Shown piece after piece: positions 54,801-64,000 of a stretch of DNA of 64,000 bases. Positions within the stretch are counted from its first letter, which is position 1. Each line of letters opens with the position of its first letter. The notes under the pieces were generated by a model. That model searched no databases, was not told the DNA's origin, and saw nothing but the letters and a program-made list of their open reading frames with translations. The position numbers and the translations under genes were made by a program. The DNA comes from Haliclystus octoradiatus (lineage: Eukaryota > Cnidaria > Staurozoa > Stauromedusae > Haliclystidae). The DNA lies in NCBI GenBank assembly GCA_916610825.1, contig OU744446.1:9512309-9576308 (forward strand). Direction: 5' to 3'.

Positions 54801-57800
54801 AATTCAGAGTCACGGCAAAAGTTGTCTTTGTTTCATTTATACATAGCTCTACTTAACTGTATCGATCACTATCTTAAATGGTATGCATATTACAAGTATT
54901 CTACTTTTGTAGCTAGCATTACTGATCAAAATATTACATTTGAATAGAAATATTGCAGGGTAACTGAGCAAGAATAAATGCAAGACACTGTTCTATCAGA
55001 AAAGAATATTCCGGTAACTTGGATAACATATCACATACAGTAATTTTCCCATAGATACAATATACCGTGATATCATTATTTCTGTTCAGGAATTCACAAG
55101 GAAGTGGAACATATTCGATCATCAGAGACAGTATGAAGTCTCAATAGACTCAATATCGGTGTCATTCGTCAGGGAATTAGAGCCCATTTGAATAAACAAT
55201 TATATAGACTATTTTAACGTGCATCTTCCTTTATTGCCAATTTTTATCATATTTTGTACTTGGGATTAAACAAGTATAAAAACCCAGGGTTTTCTTGATG
55301 ACTTGCAACATTTACGAATGCCAACGAATCTTTCCTAAATTTGTCACTGGCAAACTTTCGTGCTAAATTTGTTTATTGAAAAGCTATTTGTATATATGCT
55401 GTATATTAATCAATTATCGGATGATAATTTTTAATAAGATATGAAATGACTATTTAATGTATGTATGATATACTAAATATCGTCTCATTCATTCAGATAT
55501 TCAATTGTCACTTCATCGGATATCTTTATGATTGCGAATGGCTTACTATTACAAAAAAGCGATTTGGCGTGTGGTGACACCCTCCTTGTCATCTATTGAT
55601 TAAGAATCAAATAGAATTGTATAAACACATATGTATGTTGATCAGATCACACCAGTTGCGTGAAAACATTAATCACCAGAACAGGGAACAAGGCAGTGAA
55701 GAATCACGCAGGAAATCACGGTGGTGTAATCAAACTTTCCCAGCAATCTTTGATAAAAATGTTGATTTCCCCTCTTTAGAAATATGCAGAACATGATGCG
55801 TAGCATTCTTCCAAAGGAAACGTTAGCAAGATTGGTCTCCAACCAATCACTCACATCACATTTGATCAACTAACAAATCTATTCAGTTCTATGAGTACCG
55901 TAAAAATAATAAACAAATGAAAGATATTGATATTAACCTAATCCAGTACAGGATATGGCTAATATAGAAATGAAGATGCATATGGCTCATAGAGATAGTT
56001 AACACTTACTTTCTACAATAATGTATAAGAAATTAATAGAATGAGATGAGATTCAAAAATGATTCATGCTAGAACTACGCTACTTCAAGTTTCACGCCAG
56101 AAGGTGATCATAGTAGCGTAAAGCTAGCATGTTTCATGTTTGATTCTCATTCTCCATAAATGCTCTGATTAATTTCATTGCACACTATATACCAAGAACT
56201 GGTGTAGAACAATCCCACTATCTATTACTCTACTGTTAGTATTGAGAAAGGAATATCAATAATTAAAAATTTATATTTTGATGAAAAAACCAAGACACTG
56301 ATATTTTATTTGATGTATTGTTTTGCGATACACAGAACTCGCGTTATTGGTCATTATTTGGAAATAATCATTTGATCTATTCTATGGAGGTTGTTTTCTA
56401 ACTGCTTATTGCATGATTGATTCAGGCCACAGTGAACCTATCCGTTATCTGACAAAGAGAATTAACTACATAACAGTAACCAATTTCAATTTCAGCGCTA
56501 TTAATCTTGTCGATGATGTTTTGTTAATGAAAATCAGGAATTTCCGATTGATTAATCCACACACAATAAGACGTCCGTGTGAGCAGCGTGCGCCATCTTG
56601 TTTTCGTCACATCTCACTTCAGTGTTGTTACACTTCAGTATATAAGTCAATTTTATAACGGAAACAACCAACAGCGTACAATTCATCAACGCTAATCTGT
56701 TACCCGTTGGCTTATTTCAATTCCATTAAAATCAATTTCAACATCATAATTGGAGCAATCGTATTGACCTCATTCAATAATTGTGTTTTGTTTCAGCTTT
56801 TAAGACTTGACATTAAGGTGGACATCTTGTCAAAGGATATCAACCAATTTGACATGTTAAAAAATGTCCCCTCTGATTTGATGTTAAATACTGCACTTAC
56901 TTTACTGCTTATGCTGAATTAAACTATTCAAAATTTAACATATTTAAGGGAGGACTTACAAAAGTCATTTCAGAAGCAATATATAAAAATGGGCTGTTCA
57001 ATAACAGTTACGCCTCAATCCATCGATGATTGAATGAATGAAACAACTCCTGTGTATACCTTTTCAAGCACAAAATTTGAGTCGATGTACGTAGAGTCAC
57101 ACTATTATTGTAATGTGCACCCTAATCTTTTAAGGAAAACCGCAACAACCAGGAGCGAAATAGATAGGTTGTTTGTACGCATTTGCCGGACATCAACAAA
57201 CAACAGCATTGCCAGTATTATACTTAAATAGTCATTACCTAAACTTGGTGTAGACTTTTCCTGTGTCAAATTGTTTATGTCTTGATTAAATTATCTATCT
57301 ATCTAATTATACAGCTATATTTGTGCTTTAACTACATATAATATGAACAATACACTAAGATAACTGATAGTCCCACCATATGCAAAAGTGTTTGTTTATT
57401 GGGGTCATGACATACGTGAATTTAAAGACAAATTCAAACCACATATGTGTGTACACTGACGAGGAATAAACCAGCAGCATTCCTAGTAGGTGTGTGCAGT
57501 ATAGACATAAGCTATATTTTATGATAGTGATGCTATATCCTATGTACTATAATAATTACGTAAAATTAATAATGATCATAATGAACATATTTTATCCCTA
57601 TATCATTCCTCTACGCAATCACCCCTTTCTTCTTCTCCTTTATGGTTTCTCTTTAGAAATTATCTATACACTATCTATTTCATCAGCCTACAAATTTTCA
57701 ATATACCATTATTTAAATGGTGTCTATGTTTAAGTTACAATCAAAGCTTAATTGTTCGTGTCCATTTTAACGGAATATATATGACACTAGCTCTGTAGAC

Positions 57801-60773
57801 TTTGCTGATATTGTGGATTTTGTTTTCCTTAAGCTGTGATATTGGTGTCAGAAACCGTGTATAGCACTATATAAGAAAGGTCATGAAGAGATCTAATTTG
57901 CAACATTATCTATAAATGATCTTATTTTATCTGGATAAAATTAATCTTTGCCCGTGTTCCTATAAAATTCAGCCTATATAGGTGAATGTACCACTTTGAA
58001 TATTCTTGAAACAGGTTGAATCTACTTCAGTTGTCTCTCGTGGAGATGTTAAAAACCTATTTTCTATAGCATATCAACTTTTAATATATATATATAGCGT
58101 GTAGGACATCTACCATGACAAATCCTCCCCATGAATTTAGAAAAATCACGTAAACAAGTGTCATACAATACTAATTTTAGATTAATATAAAGTGAATTAG
58201 CGGAAATGTGTTGTATATTTCGTATGTTGTTGCCGATTGTTTAATTGTTGTGGCAATGTATCTGATAATTGGCTTATTTGTGTGTCGTTCAAATCTGTTG
58301 TAATTAACATATGGTATTTATTTAAGCAAGCGTCACTGATCGATTTCAATTGATCTTTAACAAGTTGATGTTTCTATTGTTTACATGCAATCAATTTAGA
58401 AATAGAATTGTCCTCTTCTATTTATAACAATATCATTTACAATTAAATAATTTAAACCAATTTAAAAGTTACAATTGATTGATACTAATACAACCTAACT
58501 GTACTATAATACACAGAATGAATGAAGAAATGTAAGTTTTATTATTATGTCGCCACATCAATCAGTGTCTTACATACAGTCGTTAAACTGGGTGTGTAGA
58601 AATAAATTTAAATAATACCAATTATTATTCAATATTGATTTCTTTGTATGAAAAATACACCGCACAATATTTCTAATAATGCTTTTTAATTAATGAGCGA
58701 TAACGGCACTTAAAATAATTGTTAATGATCTGAATTAAATTAGATTAATCGATGCCACTTTTGAGGAATTAATGCCATATTATATAGGCTGTTGCTTGTC
58801 AAACTCCTGTATTAGTAGTGTTTTTATCCAAGGCTTGTTCAGCTCATGTTACCCAAGAGAAACATAAATGACATTACTACTTTGTAGAAGAAACGTCCAC
58901 TATCGTAACAGCTATTTAACTTGAACCTATGTCAAATGGCTTAATTTTGATTATTTGAGTTTCCTCAAATAGGGAATTTTTGATCAATATTATATTATAA
59001 CAGCAAGCTCAAAATAATTGCAAATAGAACATTGAATATTTATTATACACATTGATGTATATGTGCCAGTTGTTTTTGTTGTGAAGAATTGGTCTGTTGC
59101 CTTTTGTAAAATGCAGTATGTCACCCAATATTTTATTAATCTGTCTCTGTAAATTCACAATAGACTAGTTTCGTTGTCTAGGTTATATTATATGAAATGT
59201 CTAAATGGTTTTGATATTGTCGATTTCTTAGTTTTAAGGCATATTACACTATTTAGTGTGTTATTTCAGAGAAAATTCAGTGACATTTCAATATTAGATT
59301 AGCACCGCCCAACTGGGTGGTAAACAGGCCTGAGAAAATTGTGATCGATGCTTGTTATTCTTCAGGTAAACGATAAACAAGTAATTTAGCATGGCTAGCA
59401 CCATAGCATGAGAAACAATGGTCAAACCCAAGGTAAATTACTAAATCCGCAGTACACACTGAAATGACTAATACATCAATAGAAATAACAACGGAACTCG
59501 TGAGAAATAGCCCTGCAGTGCACTATACTTTGCATAATTCACTTATTGTCTTTCATGATTATATTTATTAAACTACAACAAATGATTCAATCGCTATTAC
59601 AGGTGCGGAATTTCATCTCTCAATTTGACGCAATGTGCCTATGTCGAAAGAGACGATTGTTAAAAAGATGACAAACACACTGTTGAATTTAGCTTGGTAG
59701 AGATTCGATTTCCTGTCGTTCTATTTCATCGTAGCGCTAGAGACAATCGCTAAAATAATTGTAATAGCTACGGCAATGTACAAGAAGCGGAAAGCATTTA
59801 ATACGAAGCGCACCTTATTATCAATGCTAATAATATCTCAATTGCCAGACACATTAACGCATGCGTGGGAAGTCTAATCATCTACGAAACCAATTTAGTT
59901 AAATTGCTACTTATAAGGGAAACAGATTACGCATTTATTTGTAACAGATAAATGTAGCGATAGATTTCGGTGGTATTATAGTGCTTTTAATTAGTATTCA
60001 CGTTGTGTAAGTACTGTTAGATTATCCCAGCAAGTTATTGTAAAGATGCATACATTTTATCAAAAGATTTGAACAAGATAATTAGTAATCTCACTTGAAT
60101 TATTATTTTTTGCAGCTATAAGAAATCAGTACAGGGCATCAGACAAACAGGGAATGATGGTAAGATAACGGCGATGTAGCTTGATGTGGTAAAATGTGGG
60201 ATCAAGCCCAACAGTTTCTTATCTAACTTTTGAGAGTACCGCGATTTCTACTTGTCCAAGCGCCTGCAAAGAGTTTAATTAGACCATTGTGCTCGTTGCC
60301 AAATCCTTTTGACGCATTTCGTATAACCTTAGTGTTCTATTGTTATGCTACGTCACTGGTACGCTGTTGTTGTGTCTGAGGCCAAATCAACATAGTGCGG
60401 CATGAGAGATTGGCTAGCAAAAAGAAACCTGTTGTCTAATGCATTGTTAAGGTAACTCACCTGAGCTATACAAGCGCGGTATTCTCTCTTTTCGAAATGA
60501 TGTTATTACTAATACATCAAAGTCTGTTAGAATGAACAATAACTCCACTATCGGGACAATAGTGATTAAGAGGCCAAGACAAAATGTCCTGTTTGTTGCC
60601 TTGTCATTTCAATGTCTCGTTGTATTCCAAAGATCCGATAAGCCTGTTTAAGTTTGTTAGCCACACTCAGTGAAGTGCTAGCAGCTAAGACGGACGCACG
60701 GAGGAAAGCGGACAAGCAGTCAGTAATAAAAGTAACGGTGAAAGTATCAAGACGTATAAATTAACAAATAAAA
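51858..60773. other. Gene-poor region upstream of the homeobox gene
   Basis: About 8.9 kb without a recognisable gene; all frames are short and unlike known families. AT dinucleotide runs at 54283-54304 and 58085-58096. Because it precedes a developmental regulator, cis-regulatory DNA is expected here, but none can be proven from one sequence. Confidence 0.5.
53747..53992 (+). CDS. Hypothetical small Cys-rich protein
   Basis: From the ATG at 53747 an 81-codon frame, basic and rich in cysteine: YNCNAVRRNCHVWTCKLYG, YVQCKAVLANCKHGRRKCN and YGNKC. The paired, regular cysteines are unusual for random AT-rich DNA. The frame is also open upstream to about 53675 without an ATG, and a possible donor-like GTGGTAAGG lies just before. 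No family recognised and no signal peptide seen. Confidence 0.25.
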   Translation: MVISHLHLKYKIKTAKSKKGHYIKYNCNAVRRNCHVWTCKLYGPQLYFGEKYVQCKAVLANCKHGRRKCNITVNTYYGNKC

Positions 60774-60909
60774 ATGGTTGGAAAGATTGAAAAGGAAGCT
60801 ATAGAAAATAACGGCGATGAAATTATTAAGAGGCCACAAAAAGGATTCAGCTATTCGATCGATATGATTCTTGGCAATTATACGTCAGCAGAAGATGAGT
60901 CGTCTAAAG
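60774..60909 (+). CDS. hbn: Homeobrain-like exon 1 (EH1 motif)
   Basis: ATG at 60774 with AAAATGG context; 45 codons plus one base, ending before GTAAGG. Confidence 0.85.
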
Positions 60910-62475
60910 GTAAGGATAACTATGCCTCTTCTAAATGTTAATGATTACTGAAGGTCTATAAAATAGTGATAATATTCTCATTATTAACGATCTCGCTACT
61001 AATTGATATCTATTAATAACGTTCGTGAATACTGATATAACTATATTTAGATACTCTTTCAAGTATAACTATATTATATAGGCAGTTGGATAGATTACGC
61101 TTGGAATGTGTGATAATAATTTTATCAAACGTTTTAATTATTGAGTCCCGTTACATATTCCACTGTTGATCAGACGCAAACAAAGTACTAATTCAATTAA
61201 TAGTATTGTCCATCGACTGAAAACTTCCAACGGCTTTTTCGATTGAAAATTAATTTCTCTGTTGAGTTTCTGATAATATAATGTTAAGTTATGTACATGG
61301 AGTCTCGTCTGCCCAGGCAGGAATTATTGCAAAATACCGGGAAACCTGCTGAAGTTGTCTCAACCACCCACAACGAGTCAATAGAACTTACACGAGACAA
61401 CAGAATGTTAGCTTTCAAAGCGTTGTCTTTTGAAAATAACCATAGCTGAATTAAGTTAACCATACTCAAATCAAGTCAACTTTGTTGTGGGCGCCTTTTG
61501 TCGTTGGGTATTGACTCTAATAATAACATAACAAAATAAAAATCCACAATCAAATCAATGAGGTTATTGGCAATTGCATTTCAATCATTGATACTCTTAT
61601 CATCTATGCCGGTTTTAATTAATCGCTTATTGCTTTTGTCTTAGGCGATGATTGTGATGATGGAGATGATTGCTATGGTAGTGAGGGTGAATCAAATAGT
61701 TTAGAAGCAATTGATTCAGAAAGAGAGAAAGTTAAGAAAGTAAGAAGAAGTAGAACAACATTCACAACGTTTCAATTACATCAGCTTGAACGCGCATTTG
61801 AAAAGACCCAATATCCTGATGTCTTCACAAGGGAGGAGTTGGCTATCAGACTTGAACTGAGTGAAGCACGAGTCCAGGTAAAACACAGCATCAGTAAACA
61901 ATGATAATAAGCTGTTTCACAGTCTTACTTATTATGCTTTCATCTTGTTCAAGTACATCAATCTTATATATGATTTTTTTATTGGATTTCAGGTGTGGTT
62001 TCAGAATCGAAGAGCGAAATGGCGGAAGCGAGAGCGTTCATCAACACGTGACACGTCATCGTTTTGTTATTCTAAAATGCCGATGATCTCTGATTCCCCT
62101 TCTCCTTCTAGAGACTGTCATTCTCCTATCGGCAGCGCCCCCACTGTCTTTGAGCATCCTACTAATCGTTATACCCATTCACAACCATGTCGGTCAAGCC
62201 CAGTTTCATATTGTGATGAGTTAATAGCCACACAGATGCTGAGAAGTCGTATGGATTACTTACAAAGCCTACATTTAAACACAAGAAAACGATCTGCGTA
62301 TGATATTGACTTTGCTCGTTCAACATGCCATCGAAACGCACGTTACTCGGATGATCTTAGTTGCACGCACCGACACCACAGTGGTAATTCATGGACAACA
62401 TATGATAAGCGTGGACGATTTGATACACCACACTCAGCAATCCAAAGAATACAACGCTCTAATTCCATAGCATAA
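60774..62475 (+). CDS. hbn: Homeobrain-like PRD-class homeobox transcription factor, three exons
   Basis: Nuclear DNA-binding regulator of anterior neural development in the animals where it has been studied. Exons 60774-60909, 61645-61877 and 61993-62475 give 283 residues. An EH1/octapeptide-like SYSIDMILG (residues 26-34) predicts Groucho-type co-repressor binding. An acidic stretch follows (46-73), then the homeodomain (78-137) with [20 protein letters not shown] and the [13 protein letters not shown] stretch. Position 50 is Gln ([13 protein letters not shown]). The [20 protein letters not shown] combination fits homeobrain better than Arx (TSYQLEELERAFQKTHYPD) or Rax. The intron between homeodomain residues 46 and 47 is at the site common to PRD-class genes. 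The C-terminus is Ser/Pro/His/Arg-rich with no OAR motif seen. A poly(A) signal lies at 62622-62627. Confidence 0.9.
61645..61877 (+). CDS. hbn: Homeobrain-like exon 2 (homeodomain residues 1-46)
   Basis: Acceptor GCTTTTGTCTTAG, ends at ARVQ before GTAAAA. Confidence 0.92.
61993..62475 (+). CDS. hbn: Homeobrain-like exon 3 (homeodomain residues 47-60 and C-terminus)
   Basis: Acceptor TTGGATTTCAG, opens [14 protein letters not shown], stop TAA at 62473-62475. Confidence 0.92.
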   Translation: MWFQNRRAKWRKRERSSTRDTSSFCYSKMPMISDSPSPSRDCHSPIGSAPTVFEHPTNRYTHSQPCRSSPVSYCDELIATQMLRSRMDYLQSLHLNTRKRSAYDIDFARSTCHRNARYSDDLSCTHRHHSGNSWTTYDKRGRFDTPHSAIQRIQRSNSIA

Positions 62476-62621
62476 ATAAAATAATGAAAAGCAAATTGTA
62501 AATTACCAGTCGTAAGACTCATATATATTATATATATATTTAAGAAATAGTATTTATTCATTTTAGATTAGTAAGACTAATGTATATTTTTTATTATGAT
62601 ATGTTTCTACAATGAAGCGAT

Positions 62622-62627
62622 AATAAA
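62622..62627 (+). terminator. Polyadenylation signal of the homeobox gene
   Basis: AATAAA about 147 bp after the stop codon. Confidence 0.5.
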
Positions 62628-62639
62628 CATGGAATGATG

Positions 62640-64000
62640 ATCACGATTGGATTTGACGTGTTAGCGTAATTAAGCTGGTTTGCGCACAGCTCATTTCTTT
62701 GCAGAATCAAGGCGTTAAGACAATTGTGGCTTTTCCACAGGGCTATGTTCTCCTTGTTGCGATGTATTTTACGTTGTTCAGTTCATTTTATAAATCTTCA
62801 ATCTGATTAGATTTAAGAGGATCACCGTGATGTTCTAGATATCAGATCTACGCCTGATCTTTTAATACTATCTAATCATAATGCTGTGCTCTCTTACTAA
62901 TCAAAACTTTTTGCTATCCGACACTCAGCGAGCGATTTGTCTTGAGCTCTGTTGATAGCATTCATTTGACAGAGACTAAGCGACGGTGCTAATGAAATTC
63001 ACCAACCAACACAGTGAAAGATCAGCCACTAAAACAAAAGAGTACAGTATTCATCAAAGATATTAAATTCTTGCCATTTTATAAGATCATAAAGAGCTAT
63101 ATTCTAAGTAGGTTTCCAATAGAATTACATTAATTCGCTCTTGAATAAACACACACTGTCGCGAGAATGAATTAAGATGATACTACATTCAACTAATCTT
63201 GTTATCATACACGGTAGTTGTAACTATGGATACACCTTCAGCCAATAGAATCATTAATCTAACCAAGAAGCTATCAGAATATAATTTGGTCTCAATAGAA
63301 CACCAACTCGACGTGCAAGAGTGGGAATGTGGTACTGTAGCTATATATACATTTATAAATAAAATACATAATATAATATTGTTAATATGTATCCTTTTCA
63401 AGTAATTACATCATCAAATAACAGAACTTTGAACTACATCCAATAAAAAAATAATATTATGATAATTGGATGTAGGGTATTATAGATATATTTAAGCTTG
63501 TATTATAATGACAAAACATAAAGATGAATATGTAAGGTGATGGTATGCGTCAATTGAGAGATTGCCTCTTTTCTTTTAGTGTTATGTCAGGCGTAACTAT
63601 CTATAAACCTCAACTTAGCTATAAATGAAACGCAATCGTTAGGTAGCGAGAGATAAAAAGGGGTTAATATAAAAGCGTTGTAGCTTTTATTAAAATTTCT
63701 TTTGACAAAGGTGTTCCACATTTGAGATTACTTTACATGACAAAGATTACACATTTGCAAACAATAAAGATGTTTGCAAATCAGCAGTCGTCCAATCGTT
63801 GTTAATAATCCCTGATAACAGCAATTCTATGCATACTTGACCGATTCTTAAGTAGGCTCGCCTAAGAATTAAATCACGGTGGAGGTCCACAGAAAAACTG
63901 ATTGGTAAAGTCAACATTGGCTAGCCTGTTTCACTAACAACTTACTATAACAATCAATACCTGATGAGTTAAAGACCACTTTAATAGTAAACGACAATAT
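62640..64000. other. Noncoding region downstream of the homeobox gene
   Basis: No gene recognised. A hairpin with the 11-bp stem CTACATCCAAT / ATTGGATGTAG lies at about 63435-63475. Confidence 0.5.

Noticed and set aside
60755-60761. TATAAAT as TATA box of the homeobox gene
   Set aside because: It is only about 19 bp before the ATG, too close for a transcript start upstream of the coding region.
61278-61469. Minus-strand frame in homeobrain intron 1
   Set aside because: Short, no family resemblance, no splice context.
63199-63405. 68-codon frame downstream of homeobrain
   Set aside because: Overlaps an opposite-strand frame of similar length, shows no motif, and is likely chance in AT-rich DNA.
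1-64000. CRISPR arrays, rRNA genes, bacterial operons or riboswitches
   Set aside because: None seen; the repeats present are transposons and minisatellites and the genes are spliced animal genes.

Overview
This window is nuclear DNA from an invertebrate bilaterian animal. The evidence is split genes with GT-AG introns, a peptide-amidating enzyme gene, a homeobrain-class homeobox gene (a gene known in many invertebrates but not in vertebrates), and a dense load of animal-type LINEs, BEL/Pao and short inverted-repeat elements. An ambulacrarian or other marine invertebrate is plausible, but the sequence alone does not settle this.

Layout. 0.3-13 kb (minus): 5' part of a peptidylglycine alpha-amidating monooxygenase (PAM) gene. 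I could place 14 consecutive exons by splice sites, reading phase and family motifs. They give signal peptide, whole PHM domain, linker and start of the PAL domain; the 3' part lies beyond the left edge. Its introns hold two direct ~1.1 kb copies of a TA-flanked inverted-repeat element, one on each side of exon 4. 13-16.7 kb: intergenic, with a direct duplication and a tRNA-derived SINE head. 16.8-18.2 kb (minus): an intronless SLC46-like transporter. 22.2-23.3 kb (minus): a three-exon gene for a small secreted PAN/apple plus Caspr-like protein.

24-51.9 kb is a transposon-rich block. It has four minus-strand LINEs or LINE remnants (A 26.5-28.6, B 28.8-40.5, C 40.65-42.4, D 46.3-48.7 kb). LINE B keeps both reading frames but is split by a whole-looking, recent BEL/Pao element (31.75-39.01 kb) with near-identical LTRs and a 5-bp target duplication. 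LINE D is split by a 9-bp-TSD inverted-repeat element whose sister copy sits at 24.75 kb. Another long-TIR element (49.04-51.08 kb), a foldback element (51.3-51.9 kb) and an unclassified dispersed repeat in both orientations complete the block. Two splice-bounded exon candidates at 44.1-44.4 kb may be remnants of a host gene.

52-60.7 kb is gene-poor DNA upstream of a three-exon homeobrain-like PRD-class homeobox gene (60.77-62.48 kb, plus), followed by 1.4 kb of noncoding DNA. The host genes (neuropeptide amidation, transport, secreted adhesion-like protein, anterior neural transcription factor) do not form a pathway. The homeobox gene may belong to the homeobrain-rax-orthopedia cluster seen in other animals, with its partners outside the window.
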